Source: a virus. Taken from it: a DNA stretch of 20,065 nt. Positions 15,201 to 20,065 of this stretch are shown piece after piece. The stretch spans positions 1 to 20,065 of the IMG/VR virus record IMGVR_UViG_3300027699_000008. One strand, given 5' to 3'. Each line of letters opens with the position of its first letter. Position 1 is the stretch's first letter. The translations under genes and the position numbers were made by a program. A model generated the notes under the pieces. The model was given only the letters and a program-made list of their open reading frames with translations. It was not told where the DNA came from and did not search any database.

Positions 15201-17765
15201 AAATTAATTATAAATGATATTGTTCAAAATACAGCAATTACAAAAACTTCAGGAAATGCAGAAGCACAGGTTGTAACTAGACCTGCTGGTTCTACAGGTG
15301 GAGCCGAAAAAGCGGAAGGATTAGTACAAGAACTTTATGATTACATTGACTGGGGTGTTAATGGAGCATCAGTTGACTCTACAGTTCCTCAGACTACAGG
15401 AAGTAATTTCACAGTAACCAATACAGGATATACATATGCTGTAGAAGTACTAGAAGCAAATAGAACGTTTATTAAAGCAGAAATTATAGCTTTTATTACT
15501 GCTAACTATCCTGCTTATACAGGGTATGCTACAAAATGCGAACGTGATTTAGACTTCTTCTTAGACGGAGTACAATATGATCTAGTTCATAATACAGGTT
15601 CTAGTGGTGTTCGTCCATATGAAGGAAATTATAAAACATTACTTTATGCACGTTATTATGTAAACTCTGTATCCGGAAATGCTTTAGAAGACATGTTCTA
15701 CATGCGTAATGCAACTGGATTAAGAAACATGTCATTAAATGGATTAGCAGGAACACTAGGCTCTGCTAATAGTTATGGAACAAGTCGACCAACAGCTGGT
15801 GCATTTATTTCATTAGATCCAGGTTGGGGTCCAGATGATGATCGTACATGGATTTTTAATAAATCACCTTATGCACAAAATGTAACAAACTTTGGTGATG
15901 GTTGTATTGGATTAAAAGTTGATGGTGATATACACAATGGTGGTTATGATTCAATTGTTGCTAACGACTTTACACAAATAATAAATGATGGAATTGGCGC
16001 CTGGGTAACAAACCTATCAAGAGTAGAACTTGTTTCTGTATTCACATATTATTGTCATATAGGTTATCTTGCAGAAAATGGTGGCAAAATTCGTGCTACC
16101 AATGGCAACAACTCTTACGGAAATTTTGGGTCAGTTGCAGAATATAAAGATAACGAAGAAATAGCAATAACTGGTACTATAAATAATAGATCCACAGAAG
16201 CAAACATTAATCAAGTAATTACAAATGGTGATGATATTTTAACATTTGAATTTTTAAATGCTGGGGTTAATTATACTGGTCCAGGCACTACAATTACTCC
16301 TTTAGGAGACGGTTTTGGAGCTGTTATAGCTTCGTCGAATATTAAAAATGGTGCAGTATACGAAGTAAGATTACTTGATCCTGCTAGTAACTTAGGCGGA
16401 GCTGATTATGTAACTGCTGGAGGGAAAGCTCAAGGTGGAAATCTAACATCTATTACAATTTCAAATACTGATACTGGTACAAATACAACCTACATAGGTA
16501 TGAATGTATTCATTACTAGTGGAATAGGTGCTGGACAATTTGGATATATAGATACATTTAATAGTACATCAAAAATTGCAACTGTCCGAAAGCACAGTGA
16601 TGATAATGCAGGTTGGGATCATGTTTTAGGTGACGATTCTTCTACATATCCAACATTAGATGACACAACAACATATATAATTGAACCAAGAGTAACATTT
16701 ACATCTCCTCCAAGCGGTCATCCTTGGGATGATTGTGCTAAAGGACGAGCAAAAGTTTCAGATGGAAAAATTGAACACATTAGAATTTGGGATCCAGGCA
16801 GTGGATATGTTAGTGCGCCTACTATGACGTTAACAGATCCAAATAATACTGTTGATGCACCTAACTTAGTTAGAATAGGTAATGGTGTTTTAACACAACC
16901 TACATGGACCAATAGAGGAACAGATTTTGAAACTGCTACTGCTACAGTTTCTGGTGATGGATACGCAGATATGTATCAACCAGGAAATTATATTAGGATG
17001 GCAGAAATGTCTGATATTCCTCAAGACGGTGCAAATATCGAATTTGGCGGGATAGCTGCAACGTGGTTTAAACTAGTACAAACTACTGGTTTAACAGGAA
17101 CCCCTGGTACATATACTGGTTTGGTACAAGTTAGTCCTACAGTAAGTGTAACAGATGCTCCAGAACACGGAGAAGCTGTAACATTTTCAATAAGATATAG
17201 TCAAGTTAGATTAACTGGACATGATTTCCTTGATATCGGAACAGGAGATTTTACTGAAACTAATTATCCGGGAACTCCAACTATTCCACCAGATCAAACA
17301 AAAGAAACTAATGATTTTGGTGGAGGAAGATGCTTCTACACAGCAACTGACCAAGATGGTAATTTCCGTGTAGGAGAATTGTTCAATATTGAACAATCAA
17401 CAGGAATTGCTACCTTAAACGCAGAAGCGTTTAATATTTCTGGATTGCAATCATTGCAATTAGGTGCTGTAGAATTAGGAGGCACTGGTGCTGTAATTAG
17501 TGAGTTTTCAACTGATGGAACTTTTACAGCAAATAGTGATGAGATTGTTCCTACACAACGAGCTATTAAAACTTATATTAGTAGTCAAATTGGTGGAGGA
17601 GCAGGCGAACTTAACGTAAACAGTATGGTGGCAGGCGTGGTTCAGATAAATAGTAATCAAATAACAACCACAACGGGTGTCGCAATTAACATAGCTTCAA
17701 GCATAAACTTTCAAGCAGGTGTTTCAGGACAACCACTGGCAATAAACTACTTTTTAAAAGCATAA
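9225..17765 (+). CDS. Giant modular fibre/adhesin-like virion protein with expanded repeat array (2846 aa)
   Basis: The start at 9225 has GGAG six bases upstream and the same N-terminus as the 1904-aa paralogue. Order: eight carbohydrate-binding-like repeats (residues 11-436); a linker with 'ARLPIGDPGQVLSV', common in phage fibres; the beta-helix start 'LKYACDQI' (ends at 522); a helical segment with two RDxGYxIDAxIHDIxHGG motifs (about 573 and 650); eleven repeat units (731-1886); the resumed beta-helix 'TAIVGDELRSVRV' (about 1959-1972); a second helical insertion (1973-2154); 'MFYMRNATGLRNM', 'RPTAGAFISLDPG' and 'ELVSVFTYYCHIGYL'; then 'WDPGSGYVSAPTM' and the conserved end. Removing the two insertions leaves about 1250 residues, close to the paralogue's chassis. 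It is probably a long host-contacting appendage. The exact virion location is unknown. Confidence 0.88.
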   Translation: MAEFKLGRIRFIWKGDWTASTVYWKDDVVRHGGNTYICTKGYTSTADFQDDIAGYWNKSSDGQEWKGDWIVATYYKINDIVKNGGYLYVANEGHTSAATAELGLENDQSKWDLFAEFFNYNADWAIATAYKINDIVKYGGTVYICITSHTSAATTVLGLEQDQAKWQIFSEGFNWKDNWTANYRYRVNDIVRDGGIMYVCITGHTSAATNALGLEADQAKWEYAHKGIDYRSDWATTTRYKVNDVVKHGGGIWICITYHTSQSNFTVDQAKWSQFVEGLEFEDSWDPGTSYQPGDLITYGGYSYAAITNNLEKRPSDNPTDWDLFTTGFRFRQDWGDDSTLEEYHVGDVVRLGGYTYLCIADSSGHRPPNATYWERLNSGLYWKNAHADATIYDAGDTVRQGVSSYICVLGHTSNTGVNDPANDGPGTYWNLLAGGPETDVLTTAGDLLYHSGAGAARLPIGDPGQVLSVTSAGNAPEWAAYGKIDNIFYADNNIGENEEAPGYGVTLSRPWKNLKYACDQIDRGALRPNAKKLLERNKGYIQAEVREYVKWNHTASNATGIWVGYTCDDLDKCARDEGYIIDALIHDISHGGNKSIRDATMTFFNGGHYPYAKRLITNNKQFIIDEVMSWFDITYPGVHTAERHAFCVRDTGYNIDAIIHDITHGGQDESVRVAKLYWTGASSKLGSGEIAYALAVNTQVRDLINNNILTNSGSYSRYQNRGKITTSGVHGRSAADLIEVDAITVSCPMGSKTYPLSTNATTAFTVLASGLTDTTFQVTLGTSAIAQTYVKGGVAIPGAGAQVNNRLDIRNFDYNTGTGIATITTMGGATVTATAHGKNQGDLIAVDSVLLSCSLGQKTYPVNSFSTAHSTNQTFEVLASGLTGTAFEIDLGTSAITHTYVSGGTVVKAGGARLAITNFVYNAGTGIATVTTATHSLSAAVDVEIRGVVMTCTHGTKVYPAIPHAGIYPITKVADADTLDFYLPSSAIAHTYVAGGTVKSATLTNVGGSTAITNFVYVNAQGLATITSTGHGLAVGNLVKIASVTLSCPTGNKVYPDTNVSSGVFYVYDVPDANTLVIGMDQSAIAHTYVSGGTCQKVTNATTDSVNISGFVFDAHSGHGLAAANTVNLFGIITNCEFGTKVYPQMPVSGIYNVKEAPTTSTLNVFLPPSDIEHNYTSGGTVKLATPTNVGGSTAITNFVYDNTTGYTTITSASHGLAIADYVKLATISVTCTLGGNSETIVYPDQSIMNDLSSGYFKVYDVPNANTFVIGLEKSNIVHTYVSGGTSQKVTIATSASVNVSDFLFAKGSSTQWFDVGDGEASAGNRVTYLTSVISDITQNGLGSVPTSLPLLTSINDEIDQTKAAADYGTTVIDAVLSNALPATSYQAKTSRGYLTTATHGRSAADLIEVRDIAVTCPQGSKTYPLVSNTTAFTVHSGGLTATQFRVTLGTSAIAQSYISGGTVVKAGGARLAITDFAYNTGGNHSVTAATYTPASGVMVLTIGTHNFQVGNYVNIAATSLTFTCALDSHATEHSYPRAGGDDPSYNTPVAITAIGTDSITINVGISSDTSAHTFVRATTNCISSIPAANSVSAATYDPGAGILVLTIGTHSYLVGNWIRIATDSLTFTCALNSHATQHTYPRAGGSDPAYNAPVLINAVDATTITVQVGISSDTSAHTFVSATDNCITNDIGTGIATITTATSHSLSASDTVNLFGIKTNCEFGIKIYPQMPFSGIYPVTEVPDTTHLNIFLPGSNVAHSYTSGGTVKLATPSNSGGSTAITGFVYDNTTGYTTVTSTSHALAIGDYVKLDAITVSCVYGNKVYPDTANSSGIFTVYDVPDANTYVVALDKGNVAHTYVSGGTSQKVTVATSASVNISGFVFDHTPAITQVIDTSLTEESDAQTLVTSLTGIMTTALGTTATPGTSTLVPAELIAGNTLFAKTGRFDETLPIIVPANTAIVGDELRSVRVYAAAATVTDSVKVLAGVNRLKLIINDIVQNTAITKTSGNAEAQVVTRPAGSTGGAEKAEGLVQELYDYIDWGVNGASVDSTVPQTTGSNFTVTNTGYTYAVEVLEANRTFIKAEIIAFITANYPAYTGYATKCERDLDFFLDGVQYDLVHNTGSSGVRPYEGNYKTLLYARYYVNSVSGNALEDMFYMRNATGLRNMSLNGLAGTLGSANSYGTSRPTAGAFISLDPGWGPDDDRTWIFNKSPYAQNVTNFGDGCIGLKVDGDIHNGGYDSIVANDFTQIINDGIGAWVTNLSRVELVSVFTYYCHIGYLAENGGKIRATNGNNSYGNFGSVAEYKDNEEIAITGTINNRSTEANINQVITNGDDILTFEFLNAGVNYTGPGTTITPLGDGFGAVIASSNIKNGAVYEVRLLDPASNLGGADYVTAGGKAQGGNLTSITISNTDTGTNTTYIGMNVFITSGIGAGQFGYIDTFNSTSKIATVRKHSDDNAGWDHVLGDDSSTYPTLDDTTTYIIEPRVTFTSPPSGHPWDDCAKGRAKVSDGKIEHIRIWDPGSGYVSAPTMTLTDPNNTVDAPNLVRIGNGVLTQPTWTNRGTDFETATATVSGDGYADMYQPGNYIRMAEMSDIPQDGANIEFGGIAATWFKLVQTTGLTGTPGTYTGLVQVSPTVSVTDAPEHGEAVTFSIRYSQVRLTGHDFLDIGTGDFTETNYPGTPTIPPDQTKETNDFGGGRCFYTATDQDGNFRVGELFNIEQSTGIATLNAEAFNISGLQSLQLGAVELGGTGAVISEFSTDGTFTANSDEIVPTQRAIKTYISSQIGGGAGELNVNSMVAGVVQINSNQITTTTGVAINIASSINFQAGVSGQPLAINYFLKA
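9255..10532 (+). repeat. Eight carbohydrate-binding-like repeats in the 2846-aa protein
   Basis: Eight units of about 53 residues (residues 11-436) have the same pattern as in the paralogue, more regular here: 'YKINDIVKYGGTVYICITSH' then TSAATT and a closing W. Unit-specific quirks match the paralogue one for one. Unit 6 lacks the Cys and HTS, and unit 7 carries the acidic insertion before 'YHVGDVVRLGGYTYLC'. Sugar binding is inferred from similarity to CBM5/12-like modules. Confidence 0.75.
10791..11360 (+). other. Helical insertion with two RDxGYxIDAxIHD motifs
   Basis: Residues about 523-712 of the 2846-aa protein differ from the beta-rich rest of the chain. They are rich in Lys, Glu and Ala and contain two copies of a motif: 'CARDEGYIIDALIHDISHGG' (574-593) and 'CVRDTGYNIDAIIHDITHGG' (648-667). 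Each is followed by a helix-like stretch and 'NGG' or 'WTG'. I recall similar 'RD.GYI.DA' segments in large T4-like marine phage structural proteins. A related third copy ('CERDLDFFLDGVQYDL', from 2105) lies in the second insertion. Function is unknown. Confidence 0.6.
11415..14881 (+). repeat. Eleven-unit repeat array in the 2846-aa protein
   Basis: Residues 731-1886 (41% of the protein) consist of units of about 82-117 residues, apart from one helical interruption (about 1307-1400). Each unit ends in an HTYVSGG-like motif. The His (Gln in two units) falls at residues 788, 899, 991, 1088, 1175, 1280, 1457, 1574, 1679, 1761 and 1858. Unit order reads A A' B C B C, helical spacer, A D D B C. 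B units carry 'VNLFGIITNC' and 'KVYPQMP'. C units carry 'KVYPDT' and 'FYVYDVPDANT'. A units carry 'GSKTYP'. The gene 5 array is a single A B C. Confidence 0.72.
13683..14300 (+). repeat. Tandem duplication of a 105-residue (315-bp) D unit
   Basis: Two units start at 13683 and 13998, an exact offset of 315 bases. Both contain 'SLTFTCAL.SHAT.H.YPRA' and end 'VGISSDTSAHTFV'. A run of 41 bases is identical between 13917-13957 and 14232-14272. This type of unit recurs in T4-like marine phage fibres, from memory. It sits between an A and a B unit, exactly at the 'YNTG / GTGIATITT' boundary. Confidence 0.8.
15141..15689 (+). other. Second insertion in the beta-helix of the 2846-aa protein
   Basis: Residues 1973-2155 separate 'GDELRSVRV' from 'DMFYMRNATGLRNM', which in the paralogue are joined by about eight residues. 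The segment includes helix-like sequence ('AEGLVQELYDYIDWG', 'VLEANRTFIKAEIIAFIT') and the motif 'CERDLDFFLDGVQYDL' from residue 2105. It is therefore related to the earlier helical insertion. Confidence 0.6.
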
Positions 17766-17781
17766 TAATGGAGAAAATGAA

Positions 17782-18099
17782 ATGGCTACAGGAAGATTAG
17801 GAACAGCAGACGTAGGAGCAGGAGCATATACTACAGTATATACTTGTCCTGCAAGTACGTTTTCTATCGTAAGTATCAGTCTTGTAAATAGAGCGTCGCA
17901 GTCTGCATTTGTAAAGTTATCAGTATCAGATGCTGCTACACCTACAAATGATGAATTTTTAGAATTCAATGTAGAACTCACTAGTAAGGGAGTTTTAGAA
18001 AGAACTGGTATCGTGATGGGAGCAGGAAACTTGTTAGTTGTTTATTCCAATCAAGCAGGCGTTAGCGCCGTGGCGTTCGGAATTGAAACATCGACATAA
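17782..18099 (+). CDS. Small beta-rich virion-type protein (105 aa)
   Basis: The start at 17782 has GGAG at 17770-17773, eight bases upstream. An ATG at 17768 opens a different frame that stops after ten codons, so it is not the start. The protein begins 'MATGRLGTADVGAGAYTTVY', then 'TCPASTFSIVSISLVNRA', and is all short strands with small residues. It has one Cys and no catalytic motif. The type, with a '.VYT.P..T.....I...N' start, is familiar as small structural proteins beside marine phage fibre genes. It resembles the 109-aa product at 2734-3063. It lies between the giant fibre gene and another small structural gene, so a virion decoration or fibre-associated role is likely but not shown. 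Confidence 0.75.
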   Translation: MATGRLGTADVGAGAYTTVYTCPASTFSIVSISLVNRASQSAFVKLSVSDAATPTNDEFLEFNVELTSKGVLERTGIVMGAGNLLVVYSNQAGVSAVAFGIETST

Positions 18100-18102
18100 A
18101 TA
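18095..18102 (+). promoter_or_regulatory. Possible T4-type late promoter, CATAAATA
   Basis: CATAAATA is one base from the late consensus and overlaps the stop codon at 18097-18099. A start near 18108 would leave AGGA (18113-18116) and the ATG at 18125 in a 17-base leader. The arrangement is compatible with use, but the match is short. Confidence 0.4.
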
Positions 18103-18124
18103 CATATAACAAAGGATTAATACA

Positions 18125-18457
18125 ATGGGAAGATACATATCAACTACGCCAGGGGCGGTATCAACTATACGTGAAGTAAGTACTACTTACCAATCTCTAC
18201 CTAATGATAGAATTATGGCAGACGTTAGCAGTAGCGCATATACTATTACACTCCCAGCAGTAGCAGACGTTATTGCAGGTGATGTAGTACAAATAGTAGA
18301 TGTGTTAAACAACGCGGCTACAAATAATATCACAGTTGGAAGAAATTCTGCTAATATTAATAGTACAGCAGAAGATATGGTAATAGACGTTAAAGGTTCT
18401 GTTACAACATTCACGTATGTTAATGTCACTTACGGGTGGGTTATTACAAGCGTATAA
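18125..18457 (+). CDS. Small tail-fibre-domain protein (110 aa)
   Basis: The start at 18125 follows AGGA at 18113-18116. The protein is nearly all one domain that I recognise from many phage fibres: 'SSAYTITLPAVADVIAGDVV' then 'QIVD', 'NNITVGRNSANI', an acidic 'AEDMVIDV' and a closing 'FTYVNVTYGWVI'. In many phages this domain is part of a longer fibre; here it stands alone behind a short N-terminus 'MGRYISTTPGAVSTI'. There is no cysteine, signal peptide or enzymatic motif. It precedes the cysteine-rich gene by 15 bases and is probably a virion surface or fibre component. A trimeric assembly would be usual for the family but is inference here. Confidence 0.8.
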   Translation: MGRYISTTPGAVSTIREVSTTYQSLPNDRIMADVSSSAYTITLPAVADVIAGDVVQIVDVLNNAATNNITVGRNSANINSTAEDMVIDVKGSVTTFTYVNVTYGWVITSV

Positions 18458-18472
18458 AAAGAGGAAAGGTTA

Positions 18473-19525
18473 ATGGCGACATTATCTACGTACATAACTG
18501 ATAAAGCAGAGAATTTTAGTACTCAAGAAGGTAATATAGAAACCGGAAGAGTTTACTTTTATACTCCTGCTACTACGAGCAATCATTATGAAGATTTTTA
18601 CTGGTGTGCTCCGGGAGCAGGAACAGCACGAATAGAAATTTGGGGATCACAAGGCAGTGGTGCACAGATGTGTTGCTGTGGAAACGGTATAGCTGGTAAT
18701 CCTTCAGCATACGTTGTAAAAACTATAGATGTAACAGGAACTAGTTGGGTTTGTGGAAAAACTGGTTTATCCTGTGGTAATGGCGGCACATTATGTTATA
18801 GAGGTATAGGAACTGGTGCATGTTTTTGTTACTCTGGAACCACTCAAAGTGGTTGTCTTTGTGCTCAACCTGGTGATGGTGGACGCTCATGGTGCTCACC
18901 TAGTCATAGTCCATACTGTTGTTGGTCAACAATCACCGGATCTTGCCCTAACGCTTTCCCTAATGGGTTCACAGGCCAACATGGACATATTGGTTGTAGT
19001 GGTTCTTGTGATGCAACACAAAGCGCCTGGGGCACTGGTTGTGGAGTAACATGTAATACAATTGGAACTCCTGCTTGCGCTTATGCTAGTGAGAGTCCAG
19101 TAGCTGGAAAAGACTGTCTTGTTAATGGAGGATTTAGTTGTTCTTCTTTCTTTACATGCTCAAGTGCCGACTTTTGCTATCATCATTATCATATAAGAAC
19201 CGCAGCAGGTATATATGGTACATGCGGAGCACTGGTAACATTCTCGAATGATCATGATAGTGTTTATTCACAAGGAGGAACAGGAGGGTATATAAGTAAT
19301 TTTCAATATGCTTTACAAGGAGCATCAAAACATCCACAACATGGATTTCCGCCATCTTATTGTTGGAACGGAGCAAGACACTGCGCCTGTTATGAAGATC
19401 AAGGCTGCCAGGCTTATGCACCTCATGGAATTCCAGGATCTGCTCCTTGGGTATGTAACAGTGTTAGAGACCATGCAATGCGAGGTGGACATGGCGCAAT
19501 TAGAATATTATTTAAAGCGACTTAA
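18473..19525 (+). CDS. Cysteine-rich glycine-rich virion protein (350 aa)
   Basis: The start at 18473 is preceded by GAGG and AAAGG (18461-18469). The protein has 30 cysteines in 350 residues (counted), in CC, CCC and CxC groups. It opens with 'MATLSTYITDKAENF', then 'WCAPGAGTARIEIWGSQGSG', then 'CCCGNGIAGNPSAYVVKTI' and 'WVCGKTG'. This is the layout of glycine-rich phage tail-tip/adhesin domains (an 'IEIWG.GG' strand, a 'G.AY' strand), with cysteines added. The C-terminus 'RGGHGAIRILFKAT' also matches the usual end of glycine-rich tail proteins. A His cluster HHYH at 237-240 could bind metal. I recall similar cysteine-rich structural proteins in T4-like cyanophages. No signal peptide is seen. 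Its function is unknown; a disulfide- or metal-stabilised surface protein is inferred. Confidence 0.82.
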   Translation: MATLSTYITDKAENFSTQEGNIETGRVYFYTPATTSNHYEDFYWCAPGAGTARIEIWGSQGSGAQMCCCGNGIAGNPSAYVVKTIDVTGTSWVCGKTGLSCGNGGTLCYRGIGTGACFCYSGTTQSGCLCAQPGDGGRSWCSPSHSPYCCWSTITGSCPNAFPNGFTGQHGHIGCSGSCDATQSAWGTGCGVTCNTIGTPACAYASESPVAGKDCLVNGGFSCSSFFTCSSADFCYHHYHIRTAAGIYGTCGALVTFSNDHDSVYSQGGTGGYISNFQYALQGASKHPQHGFPPSYCWNGARHCACYEDQGCQAYAPHGIPGSAPWVCNSVRDHAMRGGHGAIRILFKAT

Positions 19526-19538
19526 TTAGGAAAAAAAT

Positions 19539-20065
19539 ATGGCATCTTTACAAGAATTAATAAATGACAGAATAGGCGGAACGTATAGCTCAGAAGAAAC
19601 CAATCTTGACGATGGGGAAATATTTGTATATTGTTCTGGTAGAGAATATGGATGCTTTACAAACTGTTTTTGCTGGCCTGCAAAAGTTCCAGGAACAGCA
19701 ATTATCGAAATGTGGGGTGCAGGAGGCAGTGTTGGTTGTAACTGTTGCTGTAATTTTTCCATGGGAGGCGAATCCGGAGCATATGCTACTAAAACAGTCC
19801 TATTTGGAGCACCAGGTTATGTTTGTGGACAAACAGGACATTCATGTATGACTAATACAGCTTTTTGTTGGCCAGGATGCTCATTGGCTACTTGTGTTAT
19901 GATCTGCGACGGTATAAACGCTTCAGCAACAGGCTGCACATGTATGTGTGCTGAAGGCGGTAATGGTGGGGGTCAATGGTGTCGTACTAGTACATCAGCT
20001 ACTTGTTGTTTGACTTCTTGCTGTTTTCCAGGCGTACCTCAAGTTGATGGTCATAGCGAAGGATG
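19539..20065 (+). CDS. Second cysteine-rich glycine-rich protein, 3'-truncated by window
   Basis: The ATG at 19539 follows AGG at 19528-19530, 13 bases after the previous stop; 175 residues are visible and the frame is open at the window end. It begins 'MASLQELINDRIGGTYSSEE', parallel to the upstream 'MATLSTYITDKAENFSTQEG', and has 'VPGTAIIEMWGAGGSVGC', 'GGESGAYATKTV' and 'GYVCGQTGHSC'. It is therefore a tandem paralogue of the 350-aa gene. There are 22 cysteines in the visible part (counted), an even higher share. The cysteine pattern differs in detail: 'CNCCC' here against 'CCC' upstream. 'FPGVPQVDGHSEG' near the edge matches the upstream 'FPNGFTGQHGHIG' region, so roughly half of the protein is probably missing. 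Confidence 0.82.
   Translation, partial: MASLQELINDRIGGTYSSEETNLDDGEIFVYCSGREYGCFTNCFCWPAKVPGTAIIEMWGAGGSVGCNCCCNFSMGGESGAYATKTVLFGAPGYVCGQTGHSCMTNTAFCWPGCSLATCVMICDGINASATGCTCMCAEGGNGGGQWCRTSTSATCCLTSCCFPGVPQVDGHSEG

Noticed and set aside
16178-16185. Second exact TATAAATA on the + strand
   Set aside because: It lies deep inside the 2846-aa gene with no start codon nearby. Some chance matches are expected in AT-rich DNA.
17768-17800. ATG at 17768 as the start of the 105-aa gene or as a leader peptide
   Set aside because: It is out of frame and ends after ten codons. The in-frame ATG at 17782 has GGAG at proper spacing.
18453-18460. TATAAAAA upstream of the 350-aa gene as a late promoter
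   Set aside because: A start placed by T4 spacing would fall at about 18466, cutting off the GAGG ribosome site.
19160-19200. Zinc finger in the cysteine/histidine-rich region
   Set aside because: The Cys and His spacing around HHYH does not match a classical zinc-finger pattern; only general metal binding can be suggested.

Overview
This window is AT-rich and carries ten closely packed genes, all on the + strand, with gaps of about 5-55 bases apart from one leader of 135 bases. Every recognisable gene is a virion or tail-fibre-type structural protein. The mix includes giant modular fibre-like proteins with the C-terminal signatures 'YSQVRLTGHDFLD' and 'GNFRVGELF', small beta-rich proteins, and cysteine-rich glycine-rich proteins. 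Together these point to a T4-like tailed phage (Caudoviricetes, myovirus type) of the kind that infects marine bacteria such as cyanobacteria or SAR11. The host cannot be fixed from this window. I see no tRNA, integrase, transposase, CRISPR array, reverse transcriptase, replication gene or metabolic gene.

Layout. 2-1117 is the 3' part of a protein with beta-propeller-like repeats and a fibre-type C-terminus. 1118-1252 is a GC-richer leader with a possible late promoter and two small hairpins. 1253-2728 is a 491-residue fibre-like protein sharing the C-terminal module of the first gene. 2734-3063 and 3073-3441 are two small virion-type proteins. 3456-9170 (1904 aa) and 9225-17765 (2846 aa) are two giant paralogues. 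17782-18099 and 18125-18457 are small structural proteins. 18473-19525 and 19539 to the window end are two adjacent cysteine-rich paralogues, the second cut by the window edge.

The most interesting part is the giant pair. Both have the same N-terminus, the same eight-copy carbohydrate-binding-like array, a broken-up beta-helix-like middle and the same C-terminus. Removing the unshared segments leaves a chassis of about 1250-1290 residues in each. Gene 5 (3456-9170) carries a BNR/Asp-box propeller and one three-unit repeat array. Gene 6 (9225-17765) carries helical segments and an eleven-unit version of the same repeat superfamily, inserted at a different point of the chassis. I read these as two copies of one fibre or adhesin scaffold diversified by domain swapping and unit amplification.

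The genes are probably transcribed late. An exact TATAAATA lies just upstream of gene 6, and near matches precede genes 2 and 8. The likely common role is building the distal tail, baseplate-attached fibres or capsid decorations that contact the host surface. Product names rest on motif recognition and internal comparison only; no database search was run.
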